DNA of 64,000 nt. Origin: Ilyonectria destructans. Its lineage: Eukaryota; Ascomycota; Sordariomycetes; Hypocreales; Nectriaceae. Of the stretch, positions 22,978-34,445 are shown in pieces (the first letter of the stretch is position 1; each line of letters starts with the position of its first letter). A program made the translations under genes and the position numbers. The stretch spans positions 1,984,001 through 2,048,000 of the forward strand of contig JAHEWK010000007.1 of assembly GCA_020740775.1 (NCBI GenBank). The letters are read 5' to 3'. Under the pieces are notes generated by a model. The model was not told the DNA's origin. It saw nothing but the letters and a program-made list of their open reading frames with translations, and searched no databases.

Positions 22978-24683
22978 GTTTGCGATTGACACTTGATAAC
23001 CTAAAGATGTTGAGTGTCTTGGTCTTGGGGTGGTGGAAAATCTGACTTGGAACCTCCCCCTTAAATACACACGGTGATCCCTTCATCCGCTATGCACATC
23101 GCCATTCCGAGATCCCATATCCCGAGAAACGCCCGGAAATCCAAACTTGGACGACGCACCTAGCTCAACGAGGTATCCTCAGCGCCCATCACCGCATGCG
23201 AACCCCTCTTGGACGTTGCGGGCACCAATCGCGCATGCATCCAAGCTTCAGCTTGAGTTTGGACGCAACGCTTGGTTCCATTCTTGCCGTGGGTGAGATT
23301 CAGGTTATGCTTTTGCCGGGAGGGTGTATGATGCAGGGTTTCCCTTGGCTCTTGGCGAGTCGTGATGGCCAAGCGATGCGGGGAAGCTGATAGCTTCGAG
23401 GTGATCAACGGGGAGCTCTCGCAGGGGAGCTGCTGGAGCTCTCTATCCAGCTAGGATCAAAGCTGAGTGATTTCTCTACCGAGTCAGTGCCAACTGGTGG
23501 GAATTGCGGCAGCATACTAGGTACGCGCCGGGCATATGCGCGCAAAACCAATTCAAGACATTGACTGAGCCAAGTCGTTTAACGATATCCGAGCCCGAGC
23601 CGAGAGCAAGATAGCTAGGGCCAACACCAAACACGCCGTCGCATGCACCACGCCGGATAAATTAACTGGACGGCATCAATTCCACCAGACAGGGAGTCCT
23701 GCTTCACTGATCGATCCTCCGGGTCATCCGTTGCGGGCACTTCTCAGCGTCTCGCCTCGCGGATTGGGCGCGTCGTCGCCAAGCTGCAAACTACCGACGC
23801 AGCAGCCTGTCATCAGATTACGACCCCGTCAGGGCCAAGCCTTCTCCCGTTCCCCATTGCAACATCACCCCACAGACACGTTACGCTACCTGGCCAGTAG
23901 GAGGTGCCACCCCACACCCATGCCAAGCTCCATGTACCCCAGACAGGCCAACTCGCATCAAGATGCGGGGATGAAAAGTCGATCTATCGACCATTGCCAG
24001 TCGTTTTGGCGCTTTCAACCCCTCTCCGCTCTGACTAGTATTACGAGGAGATGACGAACCAGTGTGGCTGTACAGAGTCGTATTGCAGAATCCGTCAATT
24101 GAGAAGCGGAGTCCTTGTCGATGCCTGCACCTAGGAAATCAGCCCACAATCGACGAGTTAGAAGGGCTTGCTTCAGGTATTCGTAGGCAACCAGAATAGC
24201 AACGATCATCGGTCCGTCTTGTTACCGTAAGCCCCAAATCCAAAGTAGGTCTGGTGACGGATTGGCGGGTCCGTCTCACCTACGGATTCATCGGCAATCC
24301 ATCCGACTGATCCGGACAGGCCTCCAAGATACGTGTCCCAATCGGGAAACCCGACCATTCAGAAATGAAGGCTTTGACGTTAAAGAGACTCGATAAGCAG
24401 TCCCTAGAGCAGAGGTCAATTTCCATTGTTGTTGTGAGAATTGTTGAAATCAGTCTCCAAACGATATCTTGACTATAGAGTTGACATTCCGTCACAACCA
24501 GTGAGTGACTACAGGGTAGGTAGGTATCTTCACGTTGAACGCCGGCTATTGTGAACAACTAGATATTAACAACAACCCAATTCAATCAAGTCAAAAAGCC
24601 CAATTCAAACGAGTCAAAGAGACAAACGACGTCGGCTGGTTTAGTGGCGATTGCTAGTAGTGCCACGTGCGTCGAAAGACGCT
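22978..24683. other. intergenic, alcohol oxidase promoter side, no gene seen
   Basis: Immediately upstream of the oxidase start is a presumed promoter. Beyond it I see only short frames without motifs. Confidence 0.4.
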
Positions 24684-25134
24684 ATCTCCTTGACAGCGGA
24701 AATGCTTGTGGGGAGCTCAGGACTTCCCCACATTGAATAAATACCAGACTTTCTATGGTCGGCTCTGCCAAAGATAAAGTATTCGCTAACTGAATTGTGT
24801 ACCTGCTTAACCCCGATTTGTCCACAGCGCCCCCACAAGCATTTCCGCTTTCAAGGAGATCATTGCAAAGCCGAGACAGACTAATGGAGACTAAACCGAG
24901 AATCTCTTTGACTGCGGAAATGCTTGTGGGGCAGCTCGGAACTTCTCCAGGTTTGAGAGATACTAATGTTTTTGTGGGCAACTCAGCTGTAGGCGAGGTA
25001 TCTGCTAACTGGACTGTGTACCGGCTCAAATCCGATTTGTCCCAGGCAGCCCCACAAGCATTTCCGCAGTCAAAGAGATACGCGACGCCCGCAATAAGCG
25101 ATGCGTAGTGCACCAATACCACGTTCTTGGCCAT
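24682..25134 (-). CDS. repeat-containing small ORF, 150 aa, unknown
   Basis: An ATG at 25132-25134 opens a 150-codon frame with a hydrophobic start (MAKNVVLVHYASLIAGVAYL) that could be a signal peptide or membrane anchor. Two similar protein blocks follow: CGNACGAAWDKSDLSRYTVQ and SGNACGGAVDKSGLSRYTIQ, each with LA(D/N)T and a Pro-Ser-rich end. They correspond exactly to the two inverted-repeat-bounded DNA modules at 24902-25079 and 24684-24860. It is unclear whether selection acts on the protein or whether the frame is a by-product of a duplicated palindromic element. I do not recognise the protein. Confidence 0.35.
   Translation of the reverse strand: MAKNVVLVHYASLIAGVAYLFDCGNACGAAWDKSDLSRYTVQLADTSPTAELPTKTLVSLKPGEVPSCPTSISAVKEILGLVSISLSRLCNDLLESGNACGGAVDKSGLSRYTIQLANTLSLAEPTIESLVFIQCGEVLSSPQAFPLSRR
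24684..24860. repeat. inverted-repeat-bounded module 1 (MITE-like), 177 bp
   Basis: The two ends, 24684-24713 and 24831-24860, are 30-bp inverted repeats with one mismatch and core GCGGAAATGCTTGTGGGG. The interior is about 70 percent similar to module 2 by eye. No clear target duplication flanks the module. Confidence 0.75.
24902..25079. repeat. inverted-repeat-bounded module 2 (MITE-like), 178 bp
   Basis: The ends at 24902-24931 and 25050-25079 are perfect 30-bp inverted repeats sharing the core GCGGAAATGCTTGTGGGG with module 1. The module lies 41 bp from module 1 in the same orientation. Confidence 0.8.
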
Positions 25135-28100
25135 GGGTTAGGGCCAACAGTGGCTTTACTAGTGGAGTGCACGGGTGGACGGAGAAGGACGAAATGAAGA
25201 GGAAATAAAAAGGCCAGTTTGACTGAGTCGAGACCATCACCACGCGGAACAATTGGGGGTCATTCGAAGCTGACCATTTTGGGGGCGCTGTATTTATAAT
25301 CCCTCCGTTTCCTTTTTGCCACCTGACTACAGTTAAAAATGGGTGTACGGTACCTGTACGGTGTATATGAAGCATGGCACTCGGCGTTATCCCACTGTAA
25401 CCCCCACCCACTCTAGAATGTTCAACTGCTTCCACTCCAGAGTAGCGCAAAGATTTGTTCTTTACGGCCCGTCCTCGAGTCATGGAGTGCGGTGTCCTTC
25501 CGTAGCACTGCAACTGGGCCTTGTACAAGCCGTGCAGAAACTAGGGACTAAATCACCAAGCTACTCGAGTAGTCCCCCTGGAAATCTCTCATTTACCCCA
25601 ATCTTTCTCGGTCGGCGCCTCCACAGCGATACCCGCTTCTATCACCGTAAGTTTTATTAAGTTTGGCCCTTGGCTCGGCTGGGTCGGCTTGACTAACATC
25701 ACACTGGCCGTGGTGGTTGAGGACTGAATCTCGAGGCTATTAGCATTGAGACTGGCACAGTACGCGATGAGACTTAATGTGCACATTTCTAGCCAAACGA
25801 TCCTACGTCGTACAATGCATCGAGCGCCGGCGTTTTAGCCAAGAATAGGTACTAGTCATGCCGTGGTAGCCAAGCCCCTCACTCGAATCCTCCGCGGCTC
25901 GATCACTTCTGCCGCGGGTGAAAACCCAACTAATTTTATCGGCAATTGCTGTAACAAACCCGAAGCATCCAAGGGGGGCTAGTTTCATGCAACGATACAG
26001 GGCGGCCACTCAGGCTGAATCTAGAAAATATTTGTGAAATAGCCTCCCTGGTTGCAACTTTTGAGTGTATGGCAATTATTTACCCATGATAGCCCTCGAA
26101 GTATATTCTAGCTACATAGAAAAGTCATTTCATAAATTGACATCAGGCTGAGAAATAATCAGGGCAGTCATGAATGCACCGAGGGATTTGTATTCCCACT
26201 CTTCCCATGGAGCATAGCTGAATCACACACGATGTCCAAGCACATCGCGAGATGTTTGAACTAATCGCATGGCGGATTTGGCAGCCCTAGGAGAACTAAC
26301 GACTCGTATGATACATCGAGTCAAATGAAATGCATACTTGAGAAACCAAGACGACCCTGTGATTCTATAAAATCACACTGAGCTTTCAAATAGAATACTC
26401 TTCCTAGGCATATCCCTGAGGTCAGTAATATAGCTAATATTAACGAATGCCGAGAATGGTGGGACTGCGGCAGTTTGTAGCACAACTGAGCTAACCACAA
26501 TGCCACACACATGAGGGACCCTTGCCCCTGCGGCGATTTGGGCTTCGACCGCTACTACGGCTGGTAGCAGATGGAGGTTTGTTCATCATTGGCCACTGAC
26601 CGCTTTTTTCTTCGTCGATGGGTAAGTATGGGTTACATGGTGGAAACTCCTTACGTAGCGGAAGATCAGCTAAGTGGGTTGCCATGTGCTGAAGCTAGAA
26701 GCAGTTTCAGCGATCATCCCCGCAAGTTGATGCCGCAGCTAGCAGCTAGAATGGTAGCGTTGGAAAACCAACGGCTTTAACTAGTGGCAAGCAGCTTTGA
26801 CCCGTCTATGGTTACAGGCGTGCGTGAGATGGGAATAGATCGTCTGGAGCTAAGCGAACATCGTGACTTGAAATCAGCCTCAGAATGCGGGGATGCGAGT
26901 GGGGAATGGAATGTCGATCGACGTGCGCCCGCTGTGTCGATTAGGAGGAATAAAAATATGCTCAACACGCACGGGTTCAAAACGATTCCGCTCTCAGAGG
27001 TCCATGTGGTGCCAATCGTTTCCTCCACGGCTTTGGCACAATAGCGAGAATCCTTGGCGAAATAGGCGCAGCTCCATTTAACCACCTCGTGGCCAGTCGT
27101 TCAGCGACCCCTTGTACCGTCTGCTATTCTCCAAGGTGTTCTGCCAGCGCAGCAGATCTGGCCGACCCATTGCTCAACAAGTGGTCTTGTTCAGCATCGA
27201 CGTCGAGAACTTGCTGAATCCCCGTGTAAGAACACGCCCACTCATAGTTAGCCAGGATCACCTTGATACCTATTTCATGCCGACGAAATCCCCCGGCCTT
27301 TTGCTTGCCCCGCTTGGTGTACCCGGCATTGCCATGTTGTGGCGGGGCGACAGCGTAGGATTTCGGCAAATGCCCTGCGTCTTTCCCCCTTCATCGCCAC
27401 TGCTTTCGCAGAATAGCCGGGGAACATAGTCCTCACCTAAATGAGAGTGGCAGCAGCAATATGTCCTTTGGCTGCTACTCTTGACTTTTGGTTGTTGGTT
27501 GTGAGTGTAGGTTCTCGGTACGATTAGGTTCCGGCTGCTTCGGAGTAGCTCCTCCGCGAGGAACGGGCGGTGGCCATCTAGGACTCGTGAGGCTAATGCA
27601 AACTAAATGATGCAGAACAAGACCGTAATTCGGGGTACAAGCAAGGTTTGATACACACTTGGCGCAGAGGCCGCATGTGACCAGACATACACCCCGCGGG
27701 GGTTGGATGGAGAAAGCCAGACCCTTTTAGGGAGATTAAAATTACAGCCTACTCGTCCTTGGCCATTGATGCCCTGGAAAATACGGTGCGGTGGTCTGAT
27801 GAATAGCTGATCACACAGCGTGCAGACTGAATCTCCATTGGGCGGGAGCTTGGCGCAGCCCAGGATGGGCACTTGCGAAGAGGAGCAACTGAGCTCATCA
27901 CTGGAGACAGGGCCAGCTGGTAGACTTGCGGAATTTGCCACGCCAAGCAAATTCATTGGTCTGGTAATGTACACAGCCATAGTACAGCCTCGCTTGGACT
28001 TGGATGACGCAGATTGTGGCTTTGTTTGTTGGTAGATGAAAGTGGGAGCTCCCCGTTCCGTCTCCAACGCTGCACAAATGCCGGGGTCCGATCAGCTTCC

Positions 28101-29620
28101 CCCCCTCTTTCCCAAAGCTTGAAGTTTCATACAACACTAACATTAGACTAGCTATCGTTTGGGTGCGTCGTGGGTCCTTGTACGTACTTGTAAATTTAGT
28201 ATCTTGGGATCCCCAACTGATCAGCACCGGTTCCCCTCCCGCCTTCTGTCAGGAAGCCAAGTACTCTATAACTGATGCAAAGATCCACATCCAGAAGGAG
28301 CCTCAACGCCCTCAAAGATTAGTATTTCAAGTGGAGGATTCCTAGTGGCGGTGTAGTGTACACAACCAACAACACACCCTTCTCTACCTCTGACATTTCT
28401 TTCTGAGCTGAAACCCTCTCGAATGAAAGTATGATGATCGGTTCTTGTGCTGCTGAGTGGGGGAATCTCGGCCTCTCATGCTCCATTTTAGTCAGGCGCC
28501 CCGTGGCACTTGTCTGTCGATCATACACCGACAAGGCAGCAAGTGGCCCGGCTCGTCTCATTCTGCAGACACTCAGCAACATTCATAGTTCCTTTAGCAT
28601 GCTCCACGATGCCGTTGGTTCGGTGAAAGATGCATTCCAGATCAATTACAAGAGCAAACTCACTTCAACTGCCCTGAGGTCGTAATTCCTAGATTAGCTC
28701 CATGCCAATGTACTCAACTACTCATGGAGGATCAGGTTGTCTCTATCACTGGGCGCAAAAATGACAAACAAACAGTGCAATGACAATTTCCTCCGCTTCA
28801 TTTCCTGCTCTCTAAGTTCTGACCAACCCGCGGGATCATAGTTCTTGACAATTCCGGCAATGTTGATGATATGCTCAAATTATACGATAACGGCAAGGGA
28901 TATTTCCTCCATAGGTTCCACATCCTCTAAACCCACTTTATGATATTTGGTTCATATTAAATCTTGCATGGAGAAGCAAGTTGGAGGGTAGCGTCGCTGG
29001 TGAACCTCCGACTAAGCGCTTCTGGTAACGACGCAATGGGGAAACGGTCGATTGAATGCAGAGGCGCCCAAGGTACGAGCGCCGTTCTCGGTGTAAAACG
29101 GTGCGGGAACGGGATCGTCGAAAACCACTTGAGCAGACATGGAAATGCCAAGGTCATGTTGGATCTTGGGGGTGTGAGGGGAAGCGAGTTGGGCATCAAT
29201 ACGTGTGCATGCCTCAGGCAAGAGAGTTGGAGACGGATGAGGATCATCGTGGGGGTCGCGATGACTCCTCACGTATGCCTCCCTCACGTATGCGTGGCTC
29301 TCTTTAAGGTATCACGATGTCACCTCCACTGCATCCAGCTACTGTAAATACCCGCCCGCCACCAAAACGCTACTGTTTAGTTTGATTGACGGGCATTTAA
29401 ATCGCTGTGGATGTGCCAAGTGGCGAACGCCATGGCGCCTGTCATCGCATTCGGTGTGTCACTCTGACAAAATATTATACTAGGTTGCATGAGAGTAAGG
29501 ACGCCCAAGTGCTGCAAGAATATCTTTATAATGAGGCCGTATCTTGGTATTTTTCAAGGAACGAAAAGTGCCTTGACTTTGGTCTCTTGACCCCCAATCT
29601 TGACACCCCCAAGATGACCC
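25135..29620. other. long gene-poor stretch
   Basis: Short frames overlap on both strands without recognisable domains. Candidates such as those around 26784-27085 and 27124-27369 look protein-like for a few dozen residues but have no start, splice or family support. I cannot name any gene here. Confidence 0.4.
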
Positions 29621-29659
29621 CCAAGTCGGCCGCCCTCCAGGTTTCCCATTCTCCAGGGT

Positions 29660-29889
29660 AGGCACACTGGCAAACTGATCAGTAATTCGGTACCCACAGG
29701 TAAGAACACGCCTGGAAATGACGCAGGGGGAGTAGCTCTCTTGTGGCATGATGCTTCTTGTTGTACATGTGATGTATGGGGCTGTCGTCGAGGGAGCAGC
29801 AGAGGTTGTGGTTGGAGCAAGGCACGGGCAGCATTGACTCCTGCGGTTAGAGCTGCTAGGAAGCCGGTGAAAGAGGTGATCGAGCACAT
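29660..29889 (-). pseudogene. possible broken small secreted cysteine-rich protein
   Basis: An ATG at 29887-29889 begins a signal-peptide-like sequence (MCSITSFTGFLAALTAGVNA). Around the predicted cleavage region a change of frame leads into a Cys/Thr/Pro-rich sequence (TTTSAAPSTTAPYITCTTRS, then spaced Cys residues ending in VLTCG), like the mature part of small secreted fungal proteins. In a single frame neither half is complete. A one-base indel or a missed short intron would explain it. The assignment rests on composition only. Confidence 0.3.
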
Positions 29890-30397
29890 AGCGGACGTAA
29901 ATTTTCTTGGCGTAGATGGTTCAAGAGTTCCTGTGTTCACAAAGGGGAACTAGACCATTTTGTAGCTGACAGCCGAGGTACGGACCCAGTTCCAAAAGTT
30001 GGATAGTACAAGCGCAACGGCGCGACCAACCCAGCTCTTTCGGTGCACCTGGGCTGATTGAGCTGTATTGGTCCTTGGGCATGCCACCTCCATGATGAAT
30101 GCAATGGCTATGCATTTACTTAGTGACTACTTAACATACGTCTTTGTGCTTCATTTTGGAATTAAAATGAGATAGAAGAGGCAGCAGAGAGCAAAGAGGG
30201 ACCATGCAGTACTAACTCATCACGATCATCAAGAGGATGGCTGTGAAATCCCGAAAACACAGTATAGTCACAGCTTTTCAAGTATTATCATCCTGTGCTA
30301 AAAGATTTGTGTTCATTTTAGTCTTGTTCAAAATACATCGCGCGCTGTAATACTTTAGAAACAGAGAAGTAGCTCCAGTTCAACCATTCCCGCATCA

Positions 30398-31450
30398 TCA
30401 CTCCAAAATAAAACATTCACCATTCTCCACTTCAACCATCTTTGGCTTGGGTAAATCTTGCTCGCTCTGTTGGCCCGTCTTCCTCTCCTCTTCAAGTGCC
30501 CATTCCATGGTCCGTGCCGTGTCAATAGTTCTCGACAGCCACATGAAGATGCCGGTATACACAAGAGCCGAGTGATGTGAGAGAAGCCAGTACTTGACGC
30601 CTCCAAGTCTCCGATACAGTGCAAGCCCGCCTTTGACTCCGAATGTCGTCTTCCATCCCGCCGTGTGACTCTCTTTCAGCCCATGAAGCATGGCCAGTTT
30701 CTCTGTCGGAGGCTCCGCATCCAGAAACGCTTGCAACGGTCCCTCGTCAAGGCGCGTGCCATGTGGGGAATTGATTATGGCTTCGTGAACTTCCCTTCCA
30801 TCGTCAGCGACGTGGGTCCACACCAAAGCAGAGCAAAAGTTGAGTTCTGAATGACCGGGTACACGGATAGGTGTGAACCACGACGGTACTGGGTCTCCAG
30901 GATGCAGGGCAGGGTCCCGCCAGGCCTTTGACGAAGCACCGAGGTCTTGAATCGTCGTAATAGTCTTAAAGTGATTCCAAGGCTTTACCACGTTGGCGGC
31001 CTCCGGGGTTGCGATGATGGGAATGTTCTCGTTGAAAAGACGGAGGGTTGCTTCATGGACGTGGTCAAGGAAGTGAAACTCCAAGAGAATCGCATCGATG
31101 CCGCCACCGTAGTCTCCTGGCCCCGCTCTTGTCAGCTTGCTCTCCACGACGAGCCCAGCGGCAGCTTCTTCGATCTGACGAATAACGGTCTCAATAGCTT
31201 CTGGATCTGGTATCTTCGGCACCTGTGGTAAAGTAATACCGATGAACCAAGAAGCAATCTGGCTCGTTGGCCCAGCCAGCCACGGTTCAAACACAACATG
31301 GTAGTAAGCCCGTTCCGCACCGTCAGCAGGCGGACGCGGGAGCGAGATCAGCCACGAGTTGTCCCCGTTTAGTGACGTCATGATTGGCCTCAAGGAGGCA
31401 TTCGGCGAGGCAAAATATGCCTGAAGCTTGTCGCGGCGTGCCTCGTCCAT
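30398..31450 (-). CDS. metallo-beta-lactamase-like protein, 350 aa
   Basis: Single exon with the ATG at 31448-31450. The layout resembles fungal UlaG-like metallo-beta-lactamase-fold proteins: two beta-rich halves, an early NGDNSWLISLP strand pair, the segment AILLEFHFLDHVHEATLRLF at ~123-142 where the metal motif is expected, PIIATPEAANVV after it and a later SALVWTHV. The usual H-x-H-x-D-H is not present. The sequence reads E-F-H-F-L-D-H, keeping only the D-H pair, so metal binding may be altered or lost. A C-terminal helix (LVYTGIFMWLSRTIDTARTM) could be amphipathic or membrane associated. Function and substrate cannot be given. Confidence 0.6.
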   Translation of the reverse strand: MDEARRDKLQAYFASPNASLRPIMTSLNGDNSWLISLPRPPADGAERAYYHVVFEPWLAGPTSQIASWFIGITLPQVPKIPDPEAIETVIRQIEEAAAGLVVESKLTRAGPGDYGGGIDAILLEFHFLDHVHEATLRLFNENIPIIATPEAANVVKPWNHFKTITTIQDLGASSKAWRDPALHPGDPVPSWFTPIRVPGHSELNFCSALVWTHVADDGREVHEAIINSPHGTRLDEGPLQAFLDAEPPTEKLAMLHGLKESHTAGWKTTFGVKGGLALYRRLGGVKYWLLSHHSALVYTGIFMWLSRTIDTARTMEWALEEERKTGQQSEQDLPKPKMVEVENGECFILE

Positions 31451-31849
31451 GGTGTTGCGGGTCGATGTCCGCGCAGCTTTGGGGCTAAGTAAGTTGCCAA
31501 GGAACGAAAAGAAAGAGGAAATAAAAGAGAGCGATGTCAGATTACGAGCAAAGGTATAGTGCTTACCACAATGGTCAGTGAGTGATTGGCTGTCTGCATT
31601 CTCGTGATCAGCGGTGCAACAGTGTCAGACGCGATGGATCTTAGCGTCGAGTGTAACTGCGTCATACGCTACATGCTGACGCTCAATACTCCTCTGACAA
31701 TACGCAACGAGCCATGGTCACAGGGGGAAAATTATGTGCGTAATTAATTTCAGGTTTTACTACAATCTAAGCTCTTTCCAAGCTGGCAGCTGTCGTCAGG
31801 GAGCCCGATTTCATCTCTAGCTATCAACAAGACTGCGATCTCAATCTGT

Positions 31850-32362
31850 CTACTTCTCGCGTTCGCTCTCCTCAGCCACGATCTGCACTCCTCGTGAAGT
31901 CTTCGACGCCAACTTATAGATCCTGACCCAGCCCGCGTCCGCGGCTCCACTGCGTCCTCCACCGGCATTGGACTCATCAGATGATGACTTGTCCCAGCTT
32001 TCGTCGGAACTTTTCCCAGTAGACTTTGCCGCCGAGCCGGAAGGAGAAGCCTCTGCACTCGAGTCATCTTTGTCATCATCGCTGGTCGAACGCTCGGCTT
32101 CGGCGATGGCAGAGTCCGTCATAAAGCTGGCTTCCATGTCAATGTCCTGGCCTGTAGCGCTCCATTCGGCTCGTGACTCCACGGCTTCAATCATGTCAAT
32201 GAGTTGTTGTCTAGTGACATCTGGATGAAGCACAGGATCGGGCCCTGTGATCCCGCTTCGGCCATCTGGGTTGTTATCCTGCGTCCCGTCATTGATTTGG
32301 GTTGTCTTTGTGGAATTTCCCAAGTTTCCCACATCGGTGACTCCCTTCGAGGCTGACGACAT
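31850..32362 (-). CDS. hypothetical acidic low-complexity protein, 170 aa
   Basis: Single ORF with the ATG at 32360-32362 (MSSASKGVTDVGN). It is Ser/Asp/Glu-rich in the middle (DDDKDDSSAEASPSG and KSSDESWDKSSSDES), with one short predicted helix (TRQQLIDMIEAVESRAEW) and a basic tail ending SEREK. It is probably largely disordered. I do not recognise it. Confidence 0.5.
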   Translation of the reverse strand: MSSASKGVTDVGNLGNSTKTTQINDGTQDNNPDGRSGITGPDPVLHPDVTRQQLIDMIEAVESRAEWSATGQDIDMEASFMTDSAIAEAERSTSDDDKDDSSAEASPSGSAAKSTGKSSDESWDKSSSDESNAGGGRSGAADAGWVRIYKLASKTSRGVQIVAEESEREK

Positions 32363-33092
32363 TTTGCTTCTGGGTGGGTTTGAGGTTGGTAAGTCGAAGT
32401 GTGATAGAGAAGAAGTAAGTTCTTGTGAGTTGTCGAGACATTTTTGGCGTTCAAATAGACCGCAGGGCGTGGTAGGTGTTCAATGTTCTTCGAGAACCTA
32501 TGTTCAGCGCTTGTTGTTCAGTGGACGTTCCAAAACTAAACCCCGGTCAGTCCATTTTGTTCAAGAACTTGTGATTTGAGAATCATATCACTGCTCATTA
32601 GAAGCAAAGAAACAAGAGTTATGAAATTAGCATGTTCTAGGATAAACCCCACTCATCTACCTGCTGGATAAGTTGTTATAAGAATGCACATCAAAACAAA
32701 GTGATATAAACCGATTCTGAATATGGTAGAACTACGGGTTGTATTGATCCCGGAACTACATTACTTTACCTTTGTGAACATATGGGCGGAACACGCACCA
32801 TGGTCCCGGAACTTGGTCTACTAGCTTTGACATACCAACTGATCTAGAACACCTAAGCAGACCACGCGGTCTGTTTCTAAAACAACACCACAACCCATAA
32901 ACCAGAACCAGATGTAGTCCACCGCATACTCCCAGTAGAAAGCTGTTCCCAGTTCTCCACTTCATTGCATCCAACCCAGCGGCGTCGTTGATCATTTCCA
33001 CTCGCTTCCTCGTACTATAGAAAGACAGATCTTGAGCCAGCATTGAGATGTACTAATTCTCAGAGTTCACAATTCGAGGAAACCCTGCTAAT
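32363..33092. other. intergenic, no supported gene
   Basis: Only short frames are visible between the two hypothetical genes. Confidence 0.4.
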
Positions 33093-33728
33093 CTAGCGCT
33101 CGATGCTCCGAGCGCACAGTCTATTTTTGAGCTCGAGTCCTTTCTGCGGCTCCACATAGGCGTACATGATAGCCGAAGCATCTGGTTGACCGTCAATTTC
33201 CAGAGACACGGAGTCCGTAGTGTCCAGACGGTGCCGTGCATCAGCCACATAGATGGGACTTGCACAGATGGCACTCGATATCTCGGGGCCAAATACCGTA
33301 GGGATCATGTCGCGCCAAGCCCCTTGAAGTGTCAGTTTCGGAGTCGGTAGCATCTTTAGACCGTCGCCGATGTATGCCTGCTGAAATCCATGCTTGGTCT
33401 TCAATCGAACCCTAAATAGTGCAAAGGCGTAATGCGCTATATTCTCTGGGGCTATTTCGAATGCCATCTGGCATGTATGTGGGAGGTTGTCAGTTGCCGG
33501 GAATGACAACGAAATAGCAACCAACAAGTTGTCTTCATTCTTCGGATCAGGTCTGGTCACAATCGATTCGACGAGGTCCGTAGGAAGAAGCCTTTTTGCC
33601 TCACGGATCGGTATATGGTGTATGGCGGTGTTGAGACTGATGATATTGTCAACAGGGTTGGTGGTAGGGTCCATGATTTGTGTCACGGGAGTCGGGGCGG
33701 CAGTTTGGAGCTGGGTTGCAATATCCAT
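33093..33728 (-). CDS. hypothetical protein, 211 aa
   Basis: Single ORF starting at the ATG 33726-33728 (MDIATQLQTAAPTPV). The body alternates hydrophobic strands and charged loops (LLVAISLSFPATDNLPHTC and YAFALFRVRLKTKHGF), consistent with a small globular alpha/beta protein. There is no signal peptide or membrane span. I do not recognise a family. Confidence 0.55.
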   Translation of the reverse strand: MDIATQLQTAAPTPVTQIMDPTTNPVDNIISLNTAIHHIPIREAKRLLPTDLVESIVTRPDPKNEDNLLVAISLSFPATDNLPHTCQMAFEIAPENIAHYAFALFRVRLKTKHGFQQAYIGDGLKMLPTPKLTLQGAWRDMIPTVFGPEISSAICASPIYVADARHRLDTTDSVSLEIDGQPDASAIMYAYVEPQKGLELKNRLCARSIER

Positions 33729-33989
33729 GGCTATTGCCGTCGTGATCGGTTCGGGGGAGTTCGCAACGGAGGCTGGTGGACATGAAGTCGGCGGAAGAGA
33801 AGCTACAGGACGTCCGTTATCTTCATCGGTGCCTGAGTTGCATTAGAAGAGCCACCAACAGCTTGAAGGAATGCTCACGGCGGCGTTTATTCTGGTGCTC
33901 CAAACTTGCACTGTCTGTCGTCCTCTCGACGGGTGAATCAGAACCAGCAGCCGTTCGACAATCGGGGTCATTTGCCAGGCCTAAGATAT

Positions 33990-34445
33990 TTAGAAGCGGA
34001 AACGAGATTTGATGGAGAGCGTACTGCTTTCTGGCTGTTGCGATGGGTCAGGTGGTAACGATGTAGGCCCGATGATACTTCTGAGCAAGACAGCAGTTTT
34101 TGCCGCCAGGGATCTTCGATCAGCGACCGAAGAATTCTCAAAGTCATCTAAGAAGCGACTGATAACAAGCAAACGGCTGTCATCAGGCTTCAAAAGAAGA
34201 CTCCGCTCCACATCACGCTTGGCGGACAGATAGGCCAGCACCACCAAATAGCCGCCTTCAGCGAGGAAGATTCTCACTGTAGAATCTGATTCCAATTTAT
34301 GGATATTTTTCCATTCGAACTCAGTCCCATATGATATTGGTTTGCGTGAGTTTGGACTGAACATTGTCACCATCAATGCGGCCAGGTCGCACCTGATCTT
34401 GCTTGGCGGAGTGGCGCGAACCGCCTCGGTCTGCGAGTCCTCCAT
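33990..34445 (-). CDS. hypothetical protein, 151 aa
   Basis: The frame is open from 34736 but only with a TTG codon. The first in-frame ATG with good context is at 34443-34445 (MEDSQTEAVRATPP). The protein has a globular centre (FEWKNIHKLESDSTVRIFLA, then helix-rich LLVISRFLDDF and LAAKTAVLLRSIIG) and a Pro/Ser-rich end. No family recognised. It faces the nuclease-like gene at 35002 head to head, with about 550 bp of shared upstream DNA containing a GTGGCT microsatellite (34823-34847). Confidence 0.5.
   Translation of the reverse strand: MEDSQTEAVRATPPSKIRCDLAALMVTMFSPNSRKPISYGTEFEWKNIHKLESDSTVRIFLAEGGYLVVLAYLSAKRDVERSLLLKPDDSRLLVISRFLDDFENSSVADRRSLAAKTAVLLRSIIGPTSLPPDPSQQPESSTLSIKSRFRF

Noticed and set aside
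24258..24268. CGGATTGGCGG, resembling the catabolic-cluster promoter box
   Set aside because: Only part of the 12-mer matches and it is not upstream of any recognisable cluster gene. Noted as evidence that partial boxes occur by chance.
26777..27369. Protein-like frames suggesting a transposase relic
   Set aside because: No catalytic motifs, ends or homologous blocks could be recognised, so naming an element would be guesswork.
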